NCBI GenBank assembly: GCA_915066865.1
Contig: CAJZEE010000040.1
Span: 1-18,020, forward strand
Direction of reading: 5' to 3'
DNA: 18,020 nucleotides
Source of the DNA: an uncultured Veillonella sp.
GTDB lineage: Bacteria > Bacillota > Negativicutes > Veillonellales > Veillonellaceae
Shown here: one piece after another, positions 7,595 to 14,537 of the stretch
How the letters are laid out: each line of letters begins with the position of its first letter
Position numbering within the stretch: the first letter of the stretch is position 1
The notes under the pieces: generated by a model
Seen by the model: only the letters and a program-made list of their open reading frames with translations
Told to the model about the DNA's origin: nothing
Database searches by the model: none
Program-made: the position numbers and the translations under genes

Positions 7595-9004
7595 TTAACC
7601 TAATGCAACAGGAATACTGCCATCAATACCAGCTTGTTCTAATTCGGCTTGAATCATGATAGCACATTCAATACGTTTCTTCTGTAAACGACAACCAAAT
7701 TCATAAGGTGTCTCTAGATCGCCACCTAATGTAATGTTGTTAGCATGACAGCCACCGGAACAGAAGAATTTCGCCCAACATTCAGCACAAATTGGCTTAG
7801 AGAATACATGTGTATTGCGGAAATCTTTAGGAATCTCTGTATTTTGTAAACCATCATACACATTACCAAGCACGTATCCATCTTTGCCTACAAATTGATG
7901 GCATGGATAAATATCACCATTTGGTACAATCGCCATATATTCATGACCTGCCCCACAACCGCGAAGGCGTTTCGCCATACATGGCCCACGATATAAATCC
8001 ATGCGGAAGTGGAAGAAGTTAAACTTCTCACCCCAGCCTTCTAACTGGCGTTGTAAATAAATATCTGCTAGTTTTTCATATTCTTTCTCTAAAGCTGGCC
8101 AATCTTCTTCACGAAGTACATAGTCCCCTTCTTCACCGACAACAGGCTCCATGGACAAATGCTCAAAGCCAAGATCAGACATTGCCATAACGTCTTTAGT
8201 AAAGTCTAAGTTTTTATGTGTATACGTACCACGTACATAGTATTCAAGACCGTGACGCTGTTTTACAGCATTGACAAGATTCTTTGCAATATATTTATAG
8301 GATTCAGCACCACTACCCGCTACAGGTCGCATCGCATTATGAACGGATTCACGACCATCCAAAGATAATACAAGACTCATCTTATGCTCATTCACATAAT
8401 CAATTTTATCTTGTGTTAAAAGCATACCATTCGTGGTCAATGTAAGTTTGAAGATTTTGTTGTGCTTTTCTTGAATAGATTCAATGTATTCAACCGTTTG
8501 TTTAACTACATCCCAGTTCAATAATGGCTCGCCACCAAAGAAATCAATCTCACAATGTTGACGAGATCCACTCATTTTAATAAGAAAATCCACAGCCCGT
8601 TTTGCTACATCAAAGCTCATTAATTCTCGTTTAACACCGCCGTAATCACCTTGACTAGCAAAGCAATATTTGCATGCTAAGTTACAATCATGAGCAATAT
8701 TTAAGCATAATGCCTTAACAATAGGTTTCTCACCTACTACAAGTTTAAACTCTTTACTCATCGGCGCAAATAATTGCTCCGCTTTGATGAGCTCATCTAA
8801 CTCGTCCATAATCTCATCTAGTTCTACTGCATCTTCTTTAGCATCTAACGCAGCATGTACAGCATCGCGATTAGTGCCATCATATATGTCAAGAACTCTA
8901 TCGATGAGTTCGTCGATAACATGGATAATACCGCTATTCACGTCTAAGCAGTAATAGTTATCCTTCATCCGAAACTTATGGATCATTGGTTTTAATTCTA
9001 ACAT
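7595..9004 (-). CDS. scfB: SCIFF peptide maturase, radical SAM/SPASM protein
   Basis: 469 residues. A radical SAM enzyme that forms thioether links between cysteines and other residues of the SCIFF precursor. Residues 1-90 resemble a peptide-binding RRE/PqqD-like domain. The SAM-binding [4Fe-4S] motif is CNLACKYC (Cys107, 111, 114), followed by DFFGGEPLLNW and LTTNGMLL. The C-terminal part has SPASM-type auxiliary-cluster cysteines: GCGAGHEYMAIVPNGDIYPC, then CAECWAKFFCSGGC, then GC and C near the end. I chose the ATG at 9004, with GGAGG 4 nt upstream; in-frame upstream starts lack a ribosome site and extend into the promoter. It follows scfA, separated by a terminator, and runs into hypF after 35 bp. 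Confidence 0.93.
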   Translation of the reverse strand: MLELKPMIHKFRMKDNYYCLDVNSGIIHVIDELIDRVLDIYDGTNRDAVHAALDAKEDAVELDEIMDELDELIKAEQLFAPMSKEFKLVVGEKPIVKALCLNIAHDCNLACKYCFASQGDYGGVKRELMSFDVAKRAVDFLIKMSGSRQHCEIDFFGGEPLLNWDVVKQTVEYIESIQEKHNKIFKLTLTTNGMLLTQDKIDYVNEHKMSLVLSLDGRESVHNAMRPVAGSGAESYKYIAKNLVNAVKQRHGLEYYVRGTYTHKNLDFTKDVMAMSDLGFEHLSMEPVVGEEGDYVLREEDWPALEKEYEKLADIYLQRQLEGWGEKFNFFHFRMDLYRGPCMAKRLRGCGAGHEYMAIVPNGDIYPCHQFVGKDGYVLGNVYDGLQNTEIPKDFRNTHVFSKPICAECWAKFFCSGGCHANNITLGGDLETPYEFGCRLQKKRIECAIMIQAELEQAGIDGSIPVALG

Positions 9005-9060
9005 GGTACCTCCAATTAATTTGTATGGTAAAAGCCCTAGTATATAGAACTTTCTAGATA

Positions 9061-9069
9061 ATTGTACCA
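9061..9069 (-). promoter_or_regulatory. Extended -10 promoter candidate for scfB-hypF
   Basis: TGGTACAAT on the minus strand is an extended -10 (TGn plus TACAAT, 5 of 6). It lies downstream of the scfA terminator and about 57 bp before the scfB start, with only a weak -35. It would let the maturase and hypF be expressed apart from the peptide gene. Confidence 0.45.
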
Positions 9070-9140
9070 CATTTCCACACTAAACGTTATAAAAAGAGTC
9101 ATAAAGATATACCATACAATGTATGTCTTTAAAACATAAA

Positions 9141-9165
9141 TAAAAAAGGCCCGCTAAGCGAGCCT
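9141..9165 (-). terminator. Rho-independent terminator after scfA
   Basis: The 8-bp stem AGGCUCGC / GCGGGCCU with a 3-nt loop is followed on the minus strand by TTTTTTA. One pair is a G-U only in the minus-strand RNA (a C-A mismatch the other way), which supports this orientation. It begins 5 nt after the scfA stop, so most transcripts should carry only the peptide gene. Confidence 0.85.
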
Positions 9166-9170
9166 CTTCA

Positions 9171-9314
9171 TTATTTTTGTTTGCAAACTTGGTTACCAAC
9201 TGTGCAGCTTGTTTTACAAGCGGATTGGCAAGATGTTTGACATTCCCCACAACCGCCAGTTTTAGCAGTTTTTTGTAAGGATTCAGTGTTGATAGTACGA
9301 ATACGTTTAGCCAT
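9171..9314 (-). CDS. scfA: SCIFF ranthipeptide precursor (six cysteines in 47 residues)
   Basis: 47 residues. The leader is MAKRIRTINTESLQKTAKTG; the core has six cysteines at positions 22, 25, 29, 33, 37 and 44 (CGECQTSCQSACKTSC, then VGNQVC). This is the near-invariant SCIFF signature (six cysteines in forty-five residues) known across Clostridia, whose cysteines receive thioether bridges from ScfB. GAGGAGG lies about 6-7 nt before the ATG. It has its own promoter (9349-9378) and is closed by a strong terminator before scfB, suggesting the peptide is made in large excess over its enzyme. The role of mature SCIFF is not firmly established; work on related ranthipeptides suggests signalling. 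Confidence 0.96.
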   Translation of the reverse strand: MAKRIRTINTESLQKTAKTGGCGECQTSCQSACKTSCTVGNQVCKQK

Positions 9315-9348
9315 GATTATCCTCCTCAATACTTATCGAATGATATTT

Positions 9349-9378
9349 ATTTTATCATATTTATAAAAAGCCTGTAAA
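9349..9378 (-). promoter_or_regulatory. Promoter of scfA
   Basis: On the minus strand TTTACA (9373-9378, 5 of 6) is followed by an 18-bp spacer and TAAAAT (9349-9354, 5 of 6), preceded by TGA to make an extended -10. The start of transcription would lie about 30 nt before the scfA ATG. It separates scfA from the ECF gene upstream. Confidence 0.7.
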
Positions 9379-9414
9379 ATACTATTTCGTTATATTTTCG
9401 TCTACAACTTCAAC

Positions 9415-10176
9415 TTATTTAGTTTCTACCGCTTCAGTTTCTGTTAATTGAGGATCTGCAACTTTTACTTCTGTTATAGCTTCACCTTTAGTTTTCTTAG
9501 GAGCATCTTTGCGCAAGACTTTACGTAATGCCATTGCTACAGGTGTTACAATTACAGCAGCAAAAACGGCTTCTGGAATACCATGTGTAACAGACAAGAA
9601 TACGACAGAGCCTAATACTTGATCTGGACTAAGATTCATTTTAAGAGCAAACATATCTGCATAGAGTAAGAAGATTAATCCCATAACCATGATTGTATGG
9701 AATACGGTCCCCATAAAAGCAGAAACAATAATACGTGGACCTTGCGGTGCTTTCCACAATAATAGATATACCAAATATGCTAATACTGGGAAAAGTATAC
9801 GTGGTAATACGGAAATAATTGGATTAATAAATAGTGGGGATAAAATATTAGGAGCTGTAATATTTTGCCACAAACTATAGCAACCAAAGATAAAGCCTAC
9901 AAAGGCTCCCACTTTTGGTCCTTCTACAATAGCACCAATTAGAGTTGGTACGTGTAAAGTTGTTACATTTAGCGGACCTAATGGAATAATACCATATCCA
10001 GAAAGGCCTAATGCAATAGTGATACCGGCTAGTAAACCAATAATCGTCAATTCTCGAATCGTAATGCCACTTTTCTTCTCTTTTTTGGCTTCTTTACGTT
10101 CAACTTGCTTCAGTTTTTCATTGTCGTGGATTGATACAGTTGAGTTATCATCCAATGGACGTTCAATGTTGTTCAT
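9415..10176 (-). CDS. ECF transporter S component, substrate unknown
   Basis: 253 residues. S components are the substrate-binding membrane subunits of energy-coupling-factor vitamin importers. Residues 1-38 are a charged cytoplasmic N-terminus (ERKEAKKEKKS); about six membrane segments follow from RELTIIGLLAGITIALGL to AAVIVTPVAMAL, then a charged C-terminal tail of about 35 residues. The pattern PLGPLNVTTLHVPTLIGAIVEGPKVGAFVGFIFG is characteristic of the ECF S family, of the kind often seen for pantothenate- or folate-type transporters, but the substrate cannot be read from sequence. No ECF T or ATPase subunits are nearby, so it probably shares a common module encoded elsewhere. AAGGAGG precedes the ATG; it is the last gene of a three-gene operon with two unknown membrane proteins. 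Confidence 0.85.
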   Translation of the reverse strand: MNNIERPLDDNSTVSIHDNEKLKQVERKEAKKEKKSGITIRELTIIGLLAGITIALGLSGYGIIPLGPLNVTTLHVPTLIGAIVEGPKVGAFVGFIFGCYSLWQNITAPNILSPLFINPIISVLPRILFPVLAYLVYLLLWKAPQGPRIIVSAFMGTVFHTIMVMGLIFLLYADMFALKMNLSPDQVLGSVVFLSVTHGIPEAVFAAVIVTPVAMALRKVLRKDAPKKTKGEAITEVKVADPQLTETEAVETK

Positions 10177-10225
10177 AGATCCTCCTTCGCTCTCATTCCT
10201 TACGGATATAAGTCGAAACTAGAAA

Positions 10226-11068
10226 TTAAATACGTTCACGGCATCGTGAAATAATACCACGCTCTACCAATGCACCTATAATCACTGCTACACCTGTCAC
10301 ACCAGCTTCTAATAAAGCTGGAGTTACAAACACTAGTGGATTACCTTGGTACGTTGGAAAAACGGTGGGAACTAAAGATAAAATAAATTCTGGAATATAA
10401 CCACCATACAAAATATGAGCGTTCATAGCAAGCCATATACCTGCAGTAATAATGATACGCAACAAACGTACACCCTTATATGCTAAATCTCTTGGATACA
10501 AATAGAATACAAAGACCAATAAAGAAACTAGTAATAATACAAGTTCAGCAAATAATATATTTACATTCATAGATGATGCATACATAAAATATACCATCGG
10601 ATCCTGTAAATCTATATATAGGATTGAGCCAATATACAAGAATGGAATCGGTATAGTATAGACAATTATATCTAATGCTTCATCAATCATACCCCATCGA
10701 TGAGTACGATTGAAAAACTTTGTAGCTAATAAGCCACATAGCTCAATAAGAACTTGAACGATAAAATATACTACAAATAAAAGTAGTACTTTTGCTAATC
10801 CATTATCTACATTAAAGCTAAATGGTGTATGAAGAAACGAAAATACCGTCCACCAAGCCCAACTATAAGCATGATAGCCCATGCTTAGCGGTAAATCATC
10901 GTTAAACTTGGCATTCTTTAGTCGTCGCACCATAATTGGTATGACTAGCGACAAAACGGGGAACACTAAAATGGGTATTGATAGTGCCCCACTTAATGAA
11001 AGTACTGTCGTAATAGCACTTACAAAAAGTGAACAAATTAACGTAAATAACCAAAAACTTTTATTCAT
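10226..11068 (-). CDS. Multi-pass membrane protein of unknown function
   Basis: 280 residues, strongly hydrophobic, with about eight predicted membrane segments starting at FWLFTLICSLFVSAITTVLS. Recognisable soluble stretches are short: RRLKNAKFNDDLPLSMGYH (48-66) and CGLLATKFFNRTHRWGMIDE near the middle; the C-terminus is basic (SRCRERI). I do not recognise the family. It overlaps the preceding 134-aa membrane gene by 8 bp, so the two are translationally coupled and may form a complex. The gap of 49 bp to the ECF S component downstream suggests one operon. It has no ATP-binding motif and no convincing ECF T-component motif. Confidence 0.8.
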   Translation of the reverse strand: MNKSFWLFTLICSLFVSAITTVLSLSGALSIPILVFPVLSLVIPIMVRRLKNAKFNDDLPLSMGYHAYSWAWWTVFSFLHTPFSFNVDNGLAKVLLLFVVYFIVQVLIELCGLLATKFFNRTHRWGMIDEALDIIVYTIPIPFLYIGSILYIDLQDPMVYFMYASSMNVNILFAELVLLLVSLLVFVFYLYPRDLAYKGVRLLRIIITAGIWLAMNAHILYGGYIPEFILSLVPTVFPTYQGNPLVFVTPALLEAGVTGVAVIIGALVERGIISRCRERI

Positions 11069-11465
11069 TACGGTCTCCCACCAATCGAGTTAAGCCATAA
11101 GCTATAATCAAGCTAAATGTGACACTAAAATACATAGCTAATAAAAAGGCTATATCACGACCTACTGTTGGCCATCCCCACAACATGGATAAATCAATAC
11201 CTAAGAAAATTCCTTTATAGCTGATACCGTGAACGACAACCCAGCTCACTACATAAGCGATACGACTTATAGATTTACCCTCACCAAAGGTACTGCTTTT
11301 AAATGATAAATAGGCCCAAGGCATACACAAGGATAACAACAAATACCATACTAGTGCTACTGTCGCACTCGATCCATTATGAATCATATATGCAATAATG
11401 GGAATTACCACAATAAATAGATTCAAATAGAAGGAGCGTCTGCAAATATCTATCAAAATGTTCAT
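11061..11465 (-). CDS. Small membrane protein of unknown function
   Basis: 134 residues with four predicted membrane segments (LNLFIVVIPIIAYMI; VALVWYLLLSLCMPWAYL; ISRIAYVVSWVVVHGISY; DIAFLLAMYFSVTFSLIIAY). No family is recognised. It is first in a three-gene operon: its promoter is at 11497-11525 and its stop overlaps the next gene by 8 bp. AGGAG lies 7 nt before the ATG, and a near-copy of this ribosome site (AAGGAGATTACATAT against TAGGAGATTTATATG) lies 17 nt further upstream with no start codon after it. Confidence 0.8.
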   Translation of the reverse strand: MNILIDICRRSFYLNLFIVVIPIIAYMIHNGSSATVALVWYLLLSLCMPWAYLSFKSSTFGEGKSISRIAYVVSWVVVHGISYKGIFLGIDLSMLWGWPTVGRDIAFLLAMYFSVTFSLIIAYGLTRLVGDRNE

Positions 11466-11496
11466 ATAAATCTCCTACGATATGTAATCTCCTTGT

Positions 11497-11525
11497 ATTT
11501 TACAATAATCATAGATAAATGTCAT
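11497..11525 (-). promoter_or_regulatory. Promoter of the membrane / ECF operon
   Basis: On the minus strand ATGACA (11520-11525, 5 of 6) is followed by a 17-bp spacer and TAAAAT (11497-11502, 5 of 6). It lies just after the P-type ATPase terminator and about 32 bp before the first membrane gene, so it is well placed. Confidence 0.7.
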
Positions 11526-11526
11526 C

Positions 11527-11574
11527 AAAAAAGAAAAACCTCCATATAGGTAAATCAATACCTATATGGAGGTT
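11527..11574 (-). terminator. Strong rho-independent terminator after the P-type ATPase
   Basis: Perfect 16-bp arms AACCTCCATATAGGTA (11537-11552) and TACCTATATGGAGGTT (11559-11574) enclose a 6-nt loop, followed on the minus strand by TTTTTCTTTTTTG. It starts 7 bp after the ATPase stop codon and closes the iron / ATPase region. Confidence 0.92.
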
Positions 11575-11581
11575 CCTTTGA

Positions 11582-13720
11582 TTAAGCTACTACAGAATCA
11601 GCTGTTACATCAATTGTAGGAACAGTTTCCTTTGGTTCTTCTTTTTTCAACAATGGTGTCATGCTTTCAAGCCCGATCCCCAATGTGAATAGATTATGCA
11701 ACCAAGCAGTTTGACTTGGTGGCATAAAGCCAAGTACACCGCCACCAACAAGAGCACCATTGAAACCAACGATACCATTGTAATTTGCTTTGATACGTTT
11801 CATCAATGCAATAGAAATGCGGCGCAAATCTACAAGAGCTTGTAGATTATCGGAAGAAATAGTAACATTCGCAATCTTTTGAGCAATTGGAGCGCCTTCA
11901 TTCATAGCGATACCAACATGAGCCTCAGAAATTGCTGGGGAGTCATTGATACCGTCCCCTACCATCATAACAGTATAGCCTTCAGCTTTGGCTTGTTTTA
12001 CATAACTTGCCTTATCTTCTGGCAATACTTCTGCATGCACTTCATCAATACCAAGTTCATCAGCTACGCGTTGTGCATTACGCTTAGAGTCACCAGTCAT
12101 CATGACAACCTTTTTAATGCCTAATGCATGCAAATCAGCTATAACTTGTTTTGCCTCTTCACGTACAGGGTCTTTAATGCAAATAACCGCTGCTAATGTA
12201 CCACCAATAGCGAGGTAAATATGTGAAGATGTATTTGGTAAATTATTGAATTTTTCTTGTTCATCAGCAGGAATCTTTGTTTTTTCATCATCAAAGATAT
12301 AATGAGCACTACCAATGCGTACACGATAGCGACCAACCTTAGATGCAATACCATGAGCCACAACGTATTCTACGTCAGAGTGCATTTCCTTATGAGGTAA
12401 TGCATGATCCTTAGCAGCACGTACAATTGCTTTTGCCATGGAATGAGGGAAATGCTCCTCAATACATGCAGCTAATTTCAACATTTCATCTGCATCATGA
12501 CCGTTAAATGGAATAATTTGTTCAAACTCAGGTTCAGCTTTAGTAAGAGTGCCTGTTTTATCGAACACAATCATATCTGCTTGTGCAATTTGTTCTAGGA
12601 ACTTACCACCTTTAACAGTGATACCGCGTTTAGATGCTTCTTGCATAGCGGAAAGTACTGCTAATGGAATGGATAATTTAAGAGCACAAGAGAAGTCAAC
12701 CATTACGAAAGACAATGCTTTCATCACATTACGAGTCAACAAGTATGTTAAACCAGCACCAATAAAGCTTATTGGAACTAATTTATCAGCCATGCGGTAT
12801 GCTTGTTGTTCCATACCGGATTTCATTTGTTCAGACTCTTCAATGAGGTTAACGATTTTTTCGTAACGAGATGTTTTGGATGTGCTACGTACTTCTACAA
12901 TAGCTTTACCGTCTTCAACAACAGTACCTGCATATACAGAACTGTCTTGATCGCGACGAACCGCTTCTGGTTCCCCTGTCATGGAGCTTTCATTAACAAG
13001 AACAACCCCGTCGATAACGACACCATCCAATGGAATCACTTCGCCTTGACGAATGATAATTTGATCACCAGCTACAACCTCATTAACAGGTTTGCTTACT
13101 TCAATATCATCCACCAATACCCATACTTTATCTACGTTCAAGGACATGCTTTGAGCGAGATTCAATACGGATTTACGGTGAGTCCATTCTTCTAAGATAT
13201 CACCAATACCAAGTAAGTACATAACGGCTCCAGCTGTAGGATAATCTTTTTGAAGTAATGCAGCACCAATAGCTACACCATCAAGTACTTCTACAGTTAA
13301 CTTACGTTGCCACAATGTTTTAATCGCTTTACCGATAAATTTAATCCCATCAAACCATGCCCATGCAGCCGCAATTGGTGCAGGTAACACTGCTTTTTTA
13401 CCTAAGTAAACTGCTGTGCGGTTAATCATCATTTCACGGTATTTTTTATTTACCAAGCGTGGAGAGTATTCGTTCAAAGCTGGTGCTTCGGACAAATCTA
13501 AATCGCGTAGACCAAGTACTGCATCACGCACAGCATCAGAATCACCATTATGTTTAATGGCGATTTGACTGCTACGAGTGTAGAAGGTTACATCTACAAT
13601 TGCATCATTAAGGAGCAATGTATCCTCTACATAAGCAGCTTCTGCTTCTGTAAAGCGATGCCCAGACACCTTAACGTGTAAGCGATTTCTGAGTTTTCGT
13701 ACAACAGAAAATTGTAACAT
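11582..13720 (-). CDS. P1B-type metal ATPase, FezB-like (P1B-6) candidate
   Basis: 712 residues. A metal-transporting P-type ATPase: actuator motif MTGEP (247-251), phosphorylation site DKTGTLT (387-393), MMTGDS and the hinge GDGINDSP. In the key membrane helix the usual CPC is replaced by FSCALK (343-348), a pattern I associate with the P1B-6 group, which includes ferrosome-forming FezB. The N-terminus has no CxxC metal-binding domain but an HMA-like fold with a basic start (VRKLRNRLHVKV, 6-17). The N-domain HP motif reads EEHFPHS (421-427), with Ser where Pro is usual. GAGGA lies 7 nt before the ATG. It follows a small DUF6110-like gene by 14 bp and sits downstream of feoAB, which fits iron. 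Substrate is inferred; manganese or another divalent metal remains possible. Confidence 0.88.
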   Translation of the reverse strand: MLQFSVVRKLRNRLHVKVSGHRFTEAEAAYVEDTLLLNDAIVDVTFYTRSSQIAIKHNGDSDAVRDAVLGLRDLDLSEAPALNEYSPRLVNKKYREMMINRTAVYLGKKAVLPAPIAAAWAWFDGIKFIGKAIKTLWQRKLTVEVLDGVAIGAALLQKDYPTAGAVMYLLGIGDILEEWTHRKSVLNLAQSMSLNVDKVWVLVDDIEVSKPVNEVVAGDQIIIRQGEVIPLDGVVIDGVVLVNESSMTGEPEAVRRDQDSSVYAGTVVEDGKAIVEVRSTSKTSRYEKIVNLIEESEQMKSGMEQQAYRMADKLVPISFIGAGLTYLLTRNVMKALSFVMVDFSCALKLSIPLAVLSAMQEASKRGITVKGGKFLEQIAQADMIVFDKTGTLTKAEPEFEQIIPFNGHDADEMLKLAACIEEHFPHSMAKAIVRAAKDHALPHKEMHSDVEYVVAHGIASKVGRYRVRIGSAHYIFDDEKTKIPADEQEKFNNLPNTSSHIYLAIGGTLAAVICIKDPVREEAKQVIADLHALGIKKVVMMTGDSKRNAQRVADELGIDEVHAEVLPEDKASYVKQAKAEGYTVMMVGDGINDSPAISEAHVGIAMNEGAPIAQKIANVTISSDNLQALVDLRRISIALMKRIKANYNGIVGFNGALVGGGVLGFMPPSQTAWLHNLFTLGIGLESMTPLLKKEEPKETVPTIDVTADSVVA

Positions 13721-13734
13721 AGTTAAATCCTCAA

Positions 13735-13995
13735 TTATTTGTTTTCTTCAAAGATTTCTTCGTTGCGTGCTTCGTTGATTTCTTGAGCTTCTGCCAATAC
13801 ATCAGATGCGGATGCTTGTACTTTTTCAGCTGTTTCTAATACAGTTTCTTTAGCGCGAAGACCAGCTGCTACGATACCAGCATATACTTTTTTAGCGTCT
13901 TTAGAAGTTAACACTTTAAGACCTACAGTACCCAATGCAAGACCTGCTGCGAATAAATTAGCGTTTTTAAGATTGTTTTGGTTGAAGTTGAACAT
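13735..13995 (-). CDS. Small DUF6110-like protein paired with the ATPase
   Basis: 86 residues. Residues 12-30 (NANLFAAGLALGTVGLKVLTS) form one Gly/Ala-rich hydrophobic segment; the rest is an amphipathic, charged, Ala/Glu-rich helix (KETVLETAEKVQASASDVLAEAQ), a YtxH-like layout of one membrane anchor plus a coiled tail. I recall such DUF6110-type proteins encoded next to P1B ATPases in Firmicutes; the assignment is from memory. It ends 14 bp before the ATPase start, so it is surely co-transcribed and is a possible partner or structural protein (a FezA-like role is conjecture). AAAGGA lies before the ATG. Confidence 0.8.
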   Translation of the reverse strand: MFNFNQNNLKNANLFAAGLALGTVGLKVLTSKDAKKVYAGIVAAGLRAKETVLETAEKVQASASDVLAEAQEINEARNEEIFEENK

Positions 13996-14041
13996 AATAA
14001 TATTCCTTTCTACTGAATATATATAAAAATTACTTACTATA

Positions 14042-14081
14042 TTTGAAAAGAGGAGCCTATTATAGAGACCCCTCTTTCAAA
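14042..14081 (-). terminator. Hairpin between the Cys-rich gene and the DUF6110-like gene
   Basis: Arms TTTGAAAAGAGG (14042-14053) and CCTCTTTCAAA (14071-14081) pair over 11 bp with one bulged A. There is no immediate U-run on the minus strand, so termination may be partial. A TATAAT lies in the loop, but without a good -35. It may separate the iron-uptake genes from the ATPase pair. Confidence 0.45.
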
Positions 14082-14099
14082 TTCAGAATTCGTATTAGC

Positions 14100-14306
14100 T
14101 TACTTAGCGGTACGTTTAATGCCTAATGCCTTATTGGAACCATCACAGCTGCAGCTACCACCACAACCAGAAGATTTTTTAGAGCCAGAATCGGAGCCAC
14201 CGCCACTACAGCCGCAGCCACCTTTACCAGACATTTGTTTGTAAAATTTATTACCGATATAAGCTAATGCTAATACAACTATGAGTCCTATAACAAGATT
14301 ATCCAT
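14100..14306 (-). CDS. FeoB-associated Cys-rich membrane protein
   Basis: 68 residues. One N-terminal membrane helix (residues 3-20, LVIGLIVVLALAYIGNKFY) is followed by a short basic stretch and a Gly/Ser/Cys-rich tail with GCGCSG and SSGCGGSCSCDGS (six cysteines in all), ending in basic residues. This is the layout of the small FeoB-associated Cys-rich proteins commonly encoded after feoB in Firmicutes; the cysteines may bind iron or an Fe-S unit near the FeoB channel. It is downstream of feoB by 231 bp and has its own candidate promoter with a Fur-like palindrome, so it may be expressed separately. A strong AGGAGG is lacking (GAAAGAGG about 8 nt before the ATG). Confidence 0.9.
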   Translation of the reverse strand: MDNLVIGLIVVLALAYIGNKFYKQMSGKGGCGCSGGGSDSGSKKSSGCGGSCSCDGSNKALGIKRTAK

Positions 14307-14399
14307 TACTATGCCTCTTTCTCAATATCTACTAAATTACAATATCTGTCTTAGTGATAAACAAGATAAAAGCAATATCTAAAGGATATTTCCCTTTTC

Positions 14400-14436
14400 T
14401 CATTATCATTTAACCACGAATATTGATAATTATCAA
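14400..14436 (-). promoter_or_regulatory. Fur-like promoter region of the FeoB-associated gene
   Basis: TTGATAATTATCAA (14423-14436) is a perfect 14-bp palindrome close to the Fur consensus half-sites TGATAAT / ATTATCA, and TGATAATGA (14400-14408) is a second half-site-like element. On the minus strand TTGATA (14431-14436) with a 17-bp spacer to TTAAAT (14408-14413) makes a promoter whose -35 lies in the palindrome. An imperfect hairpin at 14500-14536, just after the feoB stop, lacks a U-run and is not a clear terminator. Confidence 0.5.
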
Positions 14437-14537
14437 GTATTATTTTTAAATTACTTATAACAAAATCGCAATGTTTTAATTCATTTTTGTTCAAAGTATC
14501 TAAAAGTGGCTAAACTCTCCTATTTAGCGATTTTAGA

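Noticed and set aside
9005..9070. Upstream in-frame start for ScfB adding 22 residues
   Set aside because: It has no ribosome site and overlaps the candidate -10; GGAGG is 4 nt before the ATG at 9004.
9110..9126. CATAC-ATT-GTATG inverted repeat downstream of the scfA terminator
   Set aside because: The 5-bp AT-rich arms are short enough to be expected by chance in this sequence.
10226..11068. 280-aa membrane protein as the ECF T component
   Set aside because: It lacks the conserved Arg-containing coupling motifs of T components, and no ECF ATPase is nearby.
14500..14536. Hairpin after feoB (CTAAAAGTGGCTAAA / TTTAGCGATTTTAG) as a terminator
   Set aside because: The stem has an internal mismatch and is AU-rich, and no U-run follows on the minus strand, so it is not supported as a terminator.
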